Shown in pieces: positions 28,054 through 36,888 of a DNA stretch of 64,000 bases. Source of the DNA: an uncultured Anaeroplasmataceae bacterium (GTDB lineage: Bacteria; Bacillota_I; Bacilli_A; Acholeplasmatales; Anaeroplasmataceae); assembly GCA_934229785.1 (NCBI GenBank), contig CAKQEA010000003.1:1-64000 (forward strand). Reading direction: 5' to 3'. The notes under the pieces were generated by a model that worked only from the letters and a program-made list of their open reading frames with translations, did not search any database and was not told where the DNA came from. A program made the translations under genes and the position numbers. How positions within the stretch are numbered: the stretch's first letter is position 1; the number at the start of each line of letters is the position of its first letter.

Positions 28054-28863
28054 ATGATCGAGGTTAAGGATTTAGTATATTCATATACTCCTAAAGATAA
28101 AGCATTAAAGGGTGTATCATTTAATGTTTTTGATCATGAGTGGCTATCAATTATTGGTCATAACGGTAGTGGTAAATCTACTATTGCTAAGCTATTAGTT
28201 GGTTTGCTTGCCCCAACCTCTGGTACAATTTCTTATGATAATGAGATATTAAGTGAAAAAAATATTGATGCTATACGTCATAAGGTGGGGATTGTATTTC
28301 AAAATCCAGATAATCAATTTGTTGGTTTTAATGTTAGATATGATATTGCGTTTGGACTTGAAAATTATCAGGTTGAACGTGGTGAAATGATTAAGCTTAT
28401 TGATGAATATACTAAAAAGGTTGATATGAATAAATACTTAGAACGTCAGCCACAAACCTTATCAGGTGGACAAAAACAAAGAGTTGCTATTGCAGGTATT
28501 CTTGCGTTAAATTGTGACGTTATTATTTTAGATGAGGCAACATCAATGTTAGATCCTGAAGGTGTTGTTGAAATTGTTAAGCTAATAGAGGAGTTACATT
28601 CTAAATACAATAAAACGGTTATTACGATTACTCACGATCTTAATTTGGCTAGAAAAAGTGATCGTGTTATTGTAATGCGTTTAGGTGAAAAGATTGCAGA
28701 AGGTACACCTGAAGAAATTTTTAAAGAGCGTGATCTTTTAAGAAGCTCAAATTTAGACATGCCCTTTGCCCTTTCATGCTATAGCGAAGCTATGGAGAAT
28801 GAAGTGTTAAACAAGAATAAGGAGCTTATTGATGCGTTATGGGAATATCATTTGAAAGCGTAA
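28054..28863 (+). CDS. ecfA1: ECF transporter ATPase EcfA1
   Basis: The protein has 269 aa. It is one of the two ATPases of the energy-coupling-factor module that powers vitamin uptake with exchangeable S components. P-loop GHNGSGKST is at 35-43. Also seen are the Q-loop QNPDNQF, signature LSGGQKQR, Walker B ILDEATSMLDP and TITHDL. ATG 28054 follows GGTGAT. Upstream in-frame sequence is promoter DNA. It overlaps ecfA2 by 25 nt. No S component is encoded nearby. Confidence 0.95.
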   Translation: MIEVKDLVYSYTPKDKALKGVSFNVFDHEWLSIIGHNGSGKSTIAKLLVGLLAPTSGTISYDNEILSEKNIDAIRHKVGIVFQNPDNQFVGFNVRYDIAFGLENYQVERGEMIKLIDEYTKKVDMNKYLERQPQTLSGGQKQRVAIAGILALNCDVIILDEATSMLDPEGVVEIVKLIEELHSKYNKTVITITHDLNLARKSDRVIVMRLGEKIAEGTPEEIFKERDLLRSSNLDMPFALSCYSEAMENEVLNKNKELIDALWEYHLKA

Positions 28864-29699
28864 GTCACTTATATCCAGGTTTAAAAAGAAAACAGTTTAC
28901 TGTGGCTTTAGATTGTATAAATTTAAATATTAATGAAAAAAATGAATTTGTTTCTATTGTAGGAAAAACTGGTAGTGGTAAATCTACTTTAGTTCAGCAT
29001 ATGAATGCCTTACTTTTACCAAGTAAGGGAAATGTTATGATTTTTGACAATATAATTACACCGAAAAAGAATAAAAATCCTAAGCTAAAGGAAGTTAGAA
29101 GAAGAGTTGGGTTTGTTTTTCAGTTTCCAGAATATCAATTATTTGAGGAAACTGTTCTTAAAGATATTATGTTTGCCCCTAAAAACTTTGGTTGTAGTGA
29201 GACGGAAGCTAAGAAAAAGGCTTTAGATGTTGCCAAGCTTTTAAATATTGAATCATTATTGAACAAATCACCATTTAATTTGAGTGGTGGTCAAATGCGT
29301 AAGGTTGCTATTGCAGGTATTTTAGCTTATGATCCGGATGTTTTATTGTTAGATGAACCTACTAGGGGATTGGATCCAAAGGCTCAAGAGGATATTATGA
29401 AGATGTTTTATGATATTCATAAAACAACAGGTAAGACTATTGTTTTAATTACTCATGATATGAATTTAGTTTATCGATATTCTACTAGAGTTATTGTTAT
29501 GAATGATTCAAAGCTTGTCTATGATGGTGATAAGGTTAATTTATTTAATAGTGATATTTATAAAAATAATCATTTAACTAAACCAGAGGTTTTGACGCTT
29601 GTTGATTATCTAAATGAAAAATTAAATTATAACATTAGGTATGATGAAGTTTTTACTAAAGAGGACCTTTTAGAAAGGTTGGTGACTATTTGTGAATAA
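28839..29699 (+). CDS. ecfA2: ECF transporter ATPase EcfA2
   Basis: The protein has 286 aa. It is the second ECF ATPase: P-loop GKTGSGKS at 42-49, Q-loop QFPEYQLFEETV typical of EcfA2, signature LSGGQMRK, Walker B LLDEPTRGLDP and LITHDMN. It starts within the end of ecfA1 with AAGGAG about 14 nt upstream, and overlaps ecfT by 8 nt. Gene order A1-A2-T is the standard one. Confidence 0.95.
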   Translation: MGISFESVSHLYPGLKRKQFTVALDCINLNINEKNEFVSIVGKTGSGKSTLVQHMNALLLPSKGNVMIFDNIITPKKNKNPKLKEVRRRVGFVFQFPEYQLFEETVLKDIMFAPKNFGCSETEAKKKALDVAKLLNIESLLNKSPFNLSGGQMRKVAIAGILAYDPDVLLLDEPTRGLDPKAQEDIMKMFYDIHKTTGKTIVLITHDMNLVYRYSTRVIVMNDSKLVYDGDKVNLFNSDIYKNNHLTKPEVLTLVDYLNEKLNYNIRYDEVFTKEDLLERLVTICE

Positions 29700-30666
29700 T
29701 ATTACATTTGGCCAATATATTCCAGGAGATTCTTGGATTTATAAGCTTGACCCAAGACTTAAAATTATTTTAACAATATTGTATATTGTTTTAATATTTT
29801 TACTTCCAAATTTGATTTCTATGGCCATTGGCTTGGGATTATTTGCTTTAATTTTTATATCTACTAGAATTTCAATTTTTAAATGGTTGAAAAGTATGAA
29901 GCCTGTTATGTTTTTATTGCTGTTTACAATAATTTTACAGCTTGTTTATTCTTCTAGTGATAATTCAAGACTTTTATATTCTTTTGATATGCAAATTGGA
30001 TTGTATTCTTTTTTGATTATGCTAGCTATAGTTATAGTTTATTTTTGTACTAAGAAATTTGTTTCTTTTAAATTCTTATATCTATTATTATGCTTAGGTG
30101 GTATTTTTTCTATATTGTGGCTTGTTAAGTTTGATAATTTTATTTGGTCTGATTTCACATTTAATTTGTACCAAAAGGGTTTAGAGAATGCCTTATTTAT
30201 ATTTATTCGTATTATCTTAATGATTGGTGTTACAGCATTACTTACATTCTCAACTATGTCAACAGATATTAATAATGGCCTTGAGGCAGTTTTATCTCCA
30301 TTAAAGCTTATTAAAATACCTGTAGGCATTTTCTCTATGCTTATTTCACTGACTCTTCGTTTTATTCCAACGTTACTTGATGAAAGTAAAAAGATAATGA
30401 ATGCTCAAGCATCTAGAGGTGTTGATTTTAATGAGGGGAGTCTTAAGGCAAAGGTAAATCAGATTATTTCTTTATTAATTCCTATGTTTGTCATTTCTTT
30501 TAAACGTGCTGATGATCTCGCTAATGCAATGGAGGCTAGAGGCTATATTGTTGGTGGAAAGAGAACTAAGCTTGATGAATTAAAGCTAAGATGGAGAGAT
30601 TACACTGTAATGGTTATTACTATTTTAATTTTTACTGGTGTAATTTTATACAAGATATATGTCTAG
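29692..30666 (+). CDS. ecfT: ECF transporter membrane subunit EcfT
   Basis: The protein has 324 aa. It links S components to the ATPases. It starts FGQYIPGDSWIYKLDPRLKI, the classical EcfT opening. The coupling motifs are AQASRGVDF (an Ala-Ser-Arg-Gly instead of the usual Ala-Arg-Gly) and AMEARGY. It is about 60 residues longer than most EcfT because of extra hydrophobic sequence between about residues 90 and 155 (two added helices). The GTG start overlaps ecfA2. The end overlaps truA by 8 nt. Confidence 0.93.
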   Translation: MNNITFGQYIPGDSWIYKLDPRLKIILTILYIVLIFLLPNLISMAIGLGLFALIFISTRISIFKWLKSMKPVMFLLLFTIILQLVYSSSDNSRLLYSFDMQIGLYSFLIMLAIVIVYFCTKKFVSFKFLYLLLCLGGIFSILWLVKFDNFIWSDFTFNLYQKGLENALFIFIRIILMIGVTALLTFSTMSTDINNGLEAVLSPLKLIKIPVGIFSMLISLTLRFIPTLLDESKKIMNAQASRGVDFNEGSLKAKVNQIISLLIPMFVISFKRADDLANAMEARGYIVGGKRTKLDELKLRWRDYTVMVITILIFTGVILYKIYV

Positions 30667-31390
30667 ATATAAGTGTATAGTAGCCTACGATGGCTATAAT
30701 TATATGGGATTTCAAATTCAGGAGGAATTACCTACAATTGAGCTTGAAATTAAGAATGCTTTATTCAAACTGATTGGTAAGACTATAAAAATTTATCCAT
30801 CAGGAAGAACAGATAGATATGTTCATGCTAAAGGGCAGGTGTTTCACTTTGATGATGATACTAATATTCCTCCAAAGGGAATAATAAATGGCTTAAATGC
30901 ATTTTTGCCTATGGATATTCATATTGTTAGCTGTGAGATAGTTAATGATGATTTTCATGCTAGATTTAGTGCTAAATCAAAGGAATATAGATATTTTATT
31001 AATGTTGGAGATTATGATCCATTAATGGTAAGATATGCTCCTAATATTAGAAATTTAGATATTTTAAGGATGAAAGAAGCAGTTAAGCATTTAGTAGGAA
31101 CTCATGATTTTAAAGGATTTGCATCATCAAGTATTGATTTTAGGAAGGATACGGTAAAAACTATCTTTTCTATTGAGATTTTACAGCATGATAATTTTAT
31201 TGAATTTATCTTTGTTGGTAGTGGTTTTTTAAAATATCAAATTAGAAGAATGATGGGTTTAATTATTGAGATTGGTAAAAATAAAGAAAATTCATCAAAA
31301 ATAGATGAGGTTTTAAATAAAAAAGATCCATCAATTTCTCATAAGGTTGCTGATGGATGTGGTTTATATTTGTATAAAGTTAATTATTAG
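30659..31390 (+). CDS. truA: tRNA pseudouridine(38-40) synthase
   Basis: The protein has 243 aa. It makes pseudouridine in the anticodon arm. The catalytic Asp is D52 in SGRTDRYVHA; most TruA have GRTDAGVHA, so the two residues after the Asp differ. Also seen are ARFSAKSKEYRYF, GTHDFKGFASS and FLKYQIRRMMG. The start overlaps the ecfT end, as in the Bacillus ecf-truA arrangement. In Bacillus rplM-rpsI follow directly, but here they are 20 kb downstream. Confidence 0.94.
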   Translation: MSRYKCIVAYDGYNYMGFQIQEELPTIELEIKNALFKLIGKTIKIYPSGRTDRYVHAKGQVFHFDDDTNIPPKGIINGLNAFLPMDIHIVSCEIVNDDFHARFSAKSKEYRYFINVGDYDPLMVRYAPNIRNLDILRMKEAVKHLVGTHDFKGFASSSIDFRKDTVKTIFSIEILQHDNFIEFIFVGSGFLKYQIRRMMGLIIEIGKNKENSSKIDEVLNKKDPSISHKVADGCGLYLYKVNY

Positions 31391-31415
31391 GCTCCATTTG
31401 GAGCTTTTCTTTTTC
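31390..31415 (+). terminator. Intrinsic terminator of ecf-truA
   Basis: GGCTCC-ATTT-GGAGC stem followed by TTTTCTTTTT. Confidence 0.8.
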
Positions 31416-31454
31416 TCTTATAACAAAGATGGAAAAAAATTTCTTAGAAAATAA

Positions 31455-32114
31455 TTATTTTTGAAATGGTTTTTCATTTAATTCTATTCTTATTTTTTCA
31501 ACAGCGTGAGCACAAGGATTTTCTATTTTTTTGTCACAATATTTGCAAAAATCATATGTACCGCAGGTATCCTTTTTCTTTTTTTCTGATTCTAACCATT
31601 TTGTGTATTCAATTTGCTTTTGAATTCGTTCAACTGTTGAAAAGTTTGCATAGTTTAAATTATTATAGATTATATTTTTTAGGTAGTCATTTAATATTTC
31701 ACTATAAAAATGATTAGATACTAGGGCCTTGTTTAAAAAGAATTTTCTTATTTCCTTTAAATTAAATGTGCTTGGCATAAACATATTTGTTAATGTAGTA
31801 TATTTACTTATAAATGATTCTTTTGATATTTTTGTTAGTGATTCGAAATCTAATTTACTGTAGTTTATTTTTTCTAAAAATAAAAAACTACAATTATCAC
31901 AAATCGCAAATCTACCAAATGATTCTTGATACTGTAGCATTAAGCTTATTTCCTCGTCTGTTAGCTTTGTGAATAATTCTAAATCATTTTTTTGCATTTG
32001 ATTTTGATAATCTTTATTATCTAGCTTTGTTTTAGCTGCCTTTTGTTCATATATTTCATAAAATGTTATATGATTTGATTTACAAAATGGACAAACATTA
32101 TTTATATATTGCAT
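31455..32114 (-). CDS. Zinc-ribbon protein of unknown function
   Basis: The protein has 219 aa. Two cysteine pairs at the N-terminus (CPFC near residue 9 and CDNC near 74) and a C-terminal cluster (TCGTYDFCKYCDKKIENPCAH) suggest one or two bound zinc ions. The middle is helical and charged. No membrane segment. It is distantly like DUF2225 zinc proteins, but I do not assign it. On its strand AAGGTGAT precedes the ATG. It is divergent from the NAD(P)HX repair gene. Confidence 0.6.
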   Translation of the reverse strand: MQYINNVCPFCKSNHITFYEIYEQKAAKTKLDNKDYQNQMQKNDLELFTKLTDEEISLMLQYQESFGRFAICDNCSFLFLEKINYSKLDFESLTKISKESFISKYTTLTNMFMPSTFNLKEIRKFFLNKALVSNHFYSEILNDYLKNIIYNNLNYANFSTVERIQKQIEYTKWLESEKKKKDTCGTYDFCKYCDKKIENPCAHAVEKIRIELNEKPFQK

Positions 32115-32136
32115 AATATCACCTTACTACAATTAG

Positions 32137-32145
32137 ATTATAGCA
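32137..32145 (-). promoter_or_regulatory. Extended -10 promoter of zinc-ribbon gene
   Basis: Minus-strand TG-C-TATAAT, about 25 nt before the start codon. Confidence 0.55.
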
Positions 32146-32237
32146 CATTTCTTTAATTATGACTTATGGAAAATTGTAATATGTTGTGCTATATTTAAAT
32201 ATAGATATAATTATTAATAATTAGGGTGATGCAATCT

Positions 32238-33728
32238 ATGGATTTGATTAGAAAAAATGAAATGAAAAGAATAGATGAATATACATCTTTAAATATTACT
32301 CCAGCAATAGATTTAATGGAGATAGCTGGTAAAATGATGGCTGATGTAGTAATTAAAAATTATAATCCCAAGAGGGTTTTATTGTTGTGTGGGGCAAGTG
32401 GTAATGGTGGAGATGCCTTTGTTTGTGGTAGATATTTAATTAATAATGGTGTAACTTGTGATGCTTATTTAGCTTCTAATAAATTTAATAGGGAATGCCA
32501 AATTAATTATGATTTATTTAAGGGGAATGTTTTTAATGAATTACCTAATTTAAATTGTGAAGATAAATATGATTTAATTATCGATGGCTTGATTGGAATT
32601 GGTTTAAATAGAAATTTAGATGATAAATATATTTATGCTATAAATATAGTTAATTCATCAAATATTAATGTAGTTTCTCTTGATATTCCAACAGGAATTA
32701 ATGCAGATAATGGATTAAGTATGGGTGGTTATATTAAATGTGATATGTGTATTAGTGTTGAGTATCACAAATGTGGTTTGTTTTTAAATGATGGATTAGA
32801 TTCTTATAAAATGCTAGAGCTTATTAATATTGGTATGATTAAGCCTACATCTTTAGTTCATTTAATAGATATTTTTGAATTTAAAAATATTTATCCTAAA
32901 AGATTAAGAAATACTAACAAAGGTAGCTATAATAAGGCATATGTTATTGCTGGAAGCTATAAGTACCCTGGTGCTTCACTTATTTCATATACAGCTTTAG
33001 CTTCACTTAAAATGGGAGTTGGCTATCAAGGTCTTGCTGTACCAGATGTTTTATATAATGCTTATGCTTTAGTTAATCCTAGCTTAATGATTAAAAGCTT
33101 ATCAAGCATTGATGGTCATATTAAATACTGTGAAGATGAACTAAAATCATTATTAAAAAACGAGGCTATTTCAATTGGAATGGGTATGGATATATCGATT
33201 GATTTATATAAAAGTATTTGTTATTTGCTTACTAATTATCAAGGTATTTTAATAATTGATGCTGATGCAATTAACTCTTTAGCTATGTATGGTAAAGATG
33301 TTTTAAAAATAAAAAAATGTGATGTAATAATTACACCACATATTAAAGAGTTTAGCAGGTTAACTGGTATTGATAAGGATTTAATTGTTTCAAATCCTAT
33401 TGATTATGCCTATGATTTTAGTAAAAAATATAATGTTTGCTTAATTTTAAAAAGTGCCTCATCAATTATCACAAATGGTGATAAGCTTTGTATTTCAGCA
33501 TTTGGTAATACCTCTCTTGCTAAGGGTGGAAGTGGAGATATGCTATCAGGTATTTTAGCAGGTGTTTGCGCATATTTAGATGCGAGCTTATATACAAAGG
33601 CGTGCTTATCAGCATTTATTTTAGGGTATGCTTCAGAATGTGCGTGCAGAAGTATAGCAGCTGAATGTGTAACATATAAGGATATTTGTGATAATTTAAA
33701 TAATGCAATTTTAAAAGTAAAGGAATAA
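32238..33728 (+). CDS. nnr: Bifunctional NAD(P)HX epimerase and ADP-dependent dehydratase
   Basis: The protein has 496 aa. It repairs hydrated NADH and NADPH. The N-terminal YjeF epimerase domain (1-~205) has the GASGNGGDAFVCGRYL loop and DGLIGIGLNR. The C-terminal ribokinase-like dehydratase has KGSYNKAYVIAGSYKYPGA, VIITPHIKEFSRLTG and the catalytic loop GGSGDMLSG with D434. Both halves look functional. ATG 32238 fits the AGGGTGAT ribosome site; upstream GTG 32226 and ATG 32229 lie within that site. TATAAT at 32206-32211 is a likely -10. It converges on the S66 gene with a 4-nt gap. Confidence 0.92.
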   Translation: MDLIRKNEMKRIDEYTSLNITPAIDLMEIAGKMMADVVIKNYNPKRVLLLCGASGNGGDAFVCGRYLINNGVTCDAYLASNKFNRECQINYDLFKGNVFNELPNLNCEDKYDLIIDGLIGIGLNRNLDDKYIYAINIVNSSNINVVSLDIPTGINADNGLSMGGYIKCDMCISVEYHKCGLFLNDGLDSYKMLELINIGMIKPTSLVHLIDIFEFKNIYPKRLRNTNKGSYNKAYVIAGSYKYPGASLISYTALASLKMGVGYQGLAVPDVLYNAYALVNPSLMIKSLSSIDGHIKYCEDELKSLLKNEAISIGMGMDISIDLYKSICYLLTNYQGILIIDADAINSLAMYGKDVLKIKKCDVIITPHIKEFSRLTGIDKDLIVSNPIDYAYDFSKKYNVCLILKSASSIITNGDKLCISAFGNTSLAKGGSGDMLSGILAGVCAYLDASLYTKACLSAFILGYASECACRSIAAECVTYKDICDNLNNAILKVKE

Positions 33729-33732
33729 TGCT

Positions 33733-34728
33733 TTACTCTTTGTAGGTTACTTTTATATTGTTGTTAATATATTCTATTTTTGCTAGTGCTCCACATCTAA
33801 TTGGTAAGGAAGGAGATAGGTGTCCAAAACTACAATCAAGCAAAATTGGAACATTTAATTGCTTTAAAGAATCAATATATGCTTTGTTTGGAGTGATACC
33901 AAATGATTTATCATAATAATTGTTGCTTCTTCCAATTATAAATCCTTTGACATTTTTAAACCACATTGCTTCACGTAGCTGAAATAGCACTCTTTTTATT
34001 CCAACTGAGTTTAAATCGCAGGCTTCTAAAAAGAAGATGACTCCTTCAGGGTGTTTATTTATATAATTTATCGTATTATCGTATTTTGTACCGCATATAA
34101 TATTTAAAATATCAAGACATCCTCCAATTAATCTTCCTTCAAATGGTTTGGTATAGTTTTTAGCTATTACCTTTGTTTCTTTGTCAAAATGGTAGCTACT
34201 AAAAATTTCTTCTGTTTTTTGATATTGCCAATTTTTATAGCCATCAAATTCTTTTTTTCCTTCTAATAAATTTATGGTATCTTTTGAATCATAAGTAAAT
34301 GGATATAAATAATAGCTTGTTGCATGAATAGCATAAACCGTTTCTATATCACATATAGTTGTAAGAGTATATGTTAGGTTTGTATTATCAGAATAGCCTA
34401 TATACCATTTTGGCTTTTGCTTTTGAATTTTTTTGAAATTTATGAATGGAAGTATTTCCATCATTATTTCTCCACCACCAACAGACATTATTGCATCACA
34501 GTCAGAGTTGAAGCTATCCATTATTTCTTTCGCTCTTTTTTTAGGTGTGTTAGAAGCAGCCTTCTTTTTATCTTTGTAGATATTTTCACCTTTTATTATT
34601 TTAAAACCATAGTTTTCTAAATTTATTATTGATTTATCAAGTCTTTCCTTATATGGAGATGTTGTACAACCAAAAGATGGAGCTACAAGAAATATTTTGG
34701 CATTTTTTGTTAAAAATTGTGGTTTCAT
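33733..34728 (-). CDS. S66 family LD-carboxypeptidase-like serine peptidase
   Basis: The protein has 331 aa. S66 enzymes trim cell-wall tetrapeptides (LdcA) or cleave microcin-type nucleotides (MccF). The nucleophile is S113 in YIGYSDNT, a Glu lies in FFLEACDLN, and the His is in SFGHLSPSLPIRCG near the end. GGGEIMM and RLIGGCLDIL are family landmarks. No signal peptide, so it is cytoplasmic and more MccF- or recycling-like. The ribosome site on its strand is GGATGTGATT, with an extended -10 upstream. Confidence 0.88.
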   Translation of the reverse strand: MKPQFLTKNAKIFLVAPSFGCTTSPYKERLDKSIINLENYGFKIIKGENIYKDKKKAASNTPKKRAKEIMDSFNSDCDAIMSVGGGEIMMEILPFINFKKIQKQKPKWYIGYSDNTNLTYTLTTICDIETVYAIHATSYYLYPFTYDSKDTINLLEGKKEFDGYKNWQYQKTEEIFSSYHFDKETKVIAKNYTKPFEGRLIGGCLDILNIICGTKYDNTINYINKHPEGVIFFLEACDLNSVGIKRVLFQLREAMWFKNVKGFIIGRSNNYYDKSFGITPNKAYIDSLKQLNVPILLDCSFGHLSPSLPIRCGALAKIEYINNNIKVTYKE

Positions 34729-34748
34729 TTAATCACATCCTTGAAATT

Positions 34749-34757
34749 ATTATAGCA
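34749..34757 (-). promoter_or_regulatory. Extended -10 promoter of S66 gene
   Basis: Minus-strand TG-C-TATAAT about 20 nt before the start codon. It is back to back with the plus-strand promoter at 34784. Confidence 0.6.
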
Positions 34758-34783
34758 TATTTATTTTCTTTTATTTAAATTTT

Positions 34784-34792
34784 TGATATAAT
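34784..34792 (+). promoter_or_regulatory. Extended -10 promoter of the 34814 gene
   Basis: TG-A-TATAAT lies 21 nt before the GTG start. The -35 is weak. Confidence 0.5.
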
Positions 34793-34813
34793 GAATGTAA
34801 ATGAGGTGAAATT

Positions 34814-35347
34814 GTGAAAATCAATTGGAAGAAATTTTTTGGAATTAAAGAAAAAGTAATTCAAAATCCGGGAGTTATAGGATTTTATGATTCAAGACCG
34901 TTTGATAATTTTAAATATTCACTTATTTATGCAAATGAAATACTTATTTCAGATTCTGATGATGAAAATGTTGCAAATGTTATGATTTATACTAGGGAAT
35001 ATAAAAAGACAACATTTGTTAATGTTTTAGTTTATAATGAGGATGGCTTTGATATTTCAAATTATAATTATGATAATTTAAAGCCGTTGCTTGAAAAGAA
35101 AAATATTGTTCCTCAGGAAAAAAGTATTATTATGATTTTATTTCAGCATAATAATGAAAATACTATTTCTATGTGTAAGAAATTTTGTGCATCAACTAAA
35201 ACAAATTTTGAACAGGCTTGCGTGTATAATCCAGTTAAGTGTCAAATGGATTATTATAAGCCAGTTCCAACCTTCTATAGACTTTATGATATTATGTGTG
35301 AAAATTTATATTTTGATTTAGCATTTATTGATTCAACGAGGGACTAA
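34814..35347 (+). CDS. Hypothetical soluble protein
   Basis: The protein has 177 aa. Not recognised. It is soluble with mixed alpha/beta character. Several strands (YSLIYANEILIS, TTFVNVLVYNEDG) and three cysteines (MCKKFC, QACVYNPVKC) are visible. The GTG start is preceded by TGAGGTGAA. Its stop lies 1 nt before the start of the next gene, a small membrane protein. The two may form a complex. Confidence 0.65.
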   Translation: MKINWKKFFGIKEKVIQNPGVIGFYDSRPFDNFKYSLIYANEILISDSDDENVANVMIYTREYKKTTFVNVLVYNEDGFDISNYNYDNLKPLLEKKNIVPQEKSIIMILFQHNNENTISMCKKFCASTKTNFEQACVYNPVKCQMDYYKPVPTFYRLYDIMCENLYFDLAFIDSTRD

Positions 35348-35348
35348 T

Positions 35349-35999
35349 ATGAAAAAATTGAAAGCAAGAACATTATGGATTATTTGTGCGATTTTAGCTC
35401 TTGTAGCTGTTGGCTTGATAGTCTTAGTTACTCAAGTTAATGGTGGTTTTACAAAGGTGATTATTGTATTAATTGCAGTGGATTTTATTGCATTAACAAT
35501 GATGATTCAAACTGCATCTTTTAATACATTTAAGTTTAAGCCTAAAACCAATTATAAGGTTATGGACTATAATGGTGAATTTGATGCTTTAGAGAATAAT
35601 TTAAGAGAGCTAAAGTATCAAAAAAGGAACGTTCCTTATGGTGTTAGCTATTTATTAATTGACAATGATACTGCATATAAATGTAGTATTATAAAGGATT
35701 TTAATTTATATTTTAATCCTGAAGAAAAAAATGAAGAGGTTAAGGAAAATAAAAGATTAAATGATTGTACCAAATTTATTGGTGTTGAAATCTTTGAAAG
35801 TATAGATGAGGATAATTTAAAGAAACTTCCTGATTTTACTATTCAAGGCGATAAGGTTTATTTAACTTCACTTTTATATCAAGAGCCTAATAAATTTAAA
35901 TGCTTGAATTATGAGGAGCCTAAGGATTTATTTAAAGAATCATTTAATAAATTGATAAATGATTTAGGTTTAAAGAAAATTGATGATAATTCAAATTAA
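35349..35999 (+). CDS. Hypothetical membrane-anchored protein
   Basis: The protein has 216 aa. Two hydrophobic helices near residues 7-27 and 34-56 form an anchor. A ~155-residue soluble domain follows, with a YNGEFDALENNLRELKYQKRNVPYGV segment interrupted here only for length. No family was recognised. ATG 35349 is preferred over an in-frame codon inside the previous gene. It is probably cotranscribed with the 34814 gene. The mature domain is likely cytoplasmic. Confidence 0.62.
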   Translation: MKKLKARTLWIICAILALVAVGLIVLVTQVNGGFTKVIIVLIAVDFIALTMMIQTASFNTFKFKPKTNYKVMDYNGEFDALENNLRELKYQKRNVPYGVSYLLIDNDTAYKCSIIKDFNLYFNPEEKNEEVKENKRLNDCTKFIGVEIFESIDEDNLKKLPDFTIQGDKVYLTSLLYQEPNKFKCLNYEEPKDLFKESFNKLINDLGLKKIDDNSN

Positions 36000-36086
36000 T
36001 ATAATATAAATATTTATTATCTTAATTTAATTGTATTTTGTTTATTAGAAAATTGGAATCTATAGTTATAAATTGGAGGCGGTTAT

Positions 36087-36587
36087 ATGGATCATAGAAT
36101 TGAGAAGCTTTATTTAATGATGATTGAATATTTTGAGGGTGATACTAAAAGAATTCAACACTTTATAATGGTTCATAGTCTTGCTAAAATAATTGGTCAA
36201 GAGGAAGGCTTAGATAATATTACATTATTTAATCTTGAGGCTGCAGCTTTAGTTCATGATATTGGCATAAAGAAAGCAGAAGAGCTTTATGGACGTTCTG
36301 ATTCTAAATTGCAAGAAGAACTTGGTCCTGATATTGCCAAATCTTTTTTAATGCAGCTTATGTTTACACCAGATGAGATAGAACGTATTTGTTTTATTGT
36401 TGGACATCATCATACCTATAGTAAAATTGATGGGATTGATTTTCAAATATTAGTTGAGGCTGATTGTTTGGTTAATTTAGCTGATGATTCTAATAAACCA
36501 ACCATTTTGAAAACATATGATAATGTTTTTAAAACTGAATCTGGTAAAAAGATTGCTAGAATGATGTATCATATTATTGATTTTTAA
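36087..36587 (+). CDS. HD domain phosphohydrolase
   Basis: The protein has 166 aa. It is a compact HD-domain protein: H25/H30 region HFIMVHSLAK, HD pair H57-D58 (LVHDIG), IVGHHHTYSK and a later VEADCLVNLADD Asp. Such small HD proteins hydrolyse phosphates of nucleotides or related compounds, but the substrate here cannot be told. The ribosome site is GGAGG at about 36074-36078. A small membrane gene starts 10 nt after its stop. Confidence 0.85.
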   Translation: MDHRIEKLYLMMIEYFEGDTKRIQHFIMVHSLAKIIGQEEGLDNITLFNLEAAALVHDIGIKKAEELYGRSDSKLQEELGPDIAKSFLMQLMFTPDEIERICFIVGHHHTYSKIDGIDFQILVEADCLVNLADDSNKPTILKTYDNVFKTESGKKIARMMYHIIDF

Positions 36588-36597
36588 GGTGAATGTA

Positions 36598-36864
36598 ATG
36601 AAAATTAGGGATTTAATAAAAAAACAATGGAAAAATTTAACAGTAGTTTTTTTCTATATTTTATTTGCTTCGTTAGTGTATGGAATTTGGTTTGATTCAT
36701 TGTGGCATTTATGGTATATAGATTTTATTACTGTTTTAGTTATAGTAATCATTGGTTGTATTATCGGTTATTTCTACATTAAATCAGAATTAAAGCATGA
36801 TGATGCTTCAAAAAAAGTTGAAGAAAAAAATAATGAAGTTATTGAAAAAAATAATGATAATTGA
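36598..36864 (+). CDS. Small two-helix membrane protein
   Basis: The protein has 88 aa. A basic N-terminus (MKIRDLIKKQWKN) precedes two membrane helices (about 15-35 and 42-63). A charged C-terminal tail rich in Lys, Glu and Asn follows. Function unknown. ATG 36598 has AAGGTGAA at good spacing. The end of the gene contains the serS promoter -35 (36842-36847). Confidence 0.6.
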   Translation: MKIRDLIKKQWKNLTVVFFYILFASLVYGIWFDSLWHLWYIDFITVLVIVIIGCIIGYFYIKSELKHDDASKKVEEKNNEVIEKNNDN

Positions 36865-36870
36865 TATAAT
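36842..36870 (+). promoter_or_regulatory. serS promoter
   Basis: TTGAAA, 17-nt spacer, TATAAT with TG upstream. It overlaps the end of the preceding small membrane protein gene. Confidence 0.8.
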
Positions 36871-36888
36871 TATTTCGTATATTTCTAA

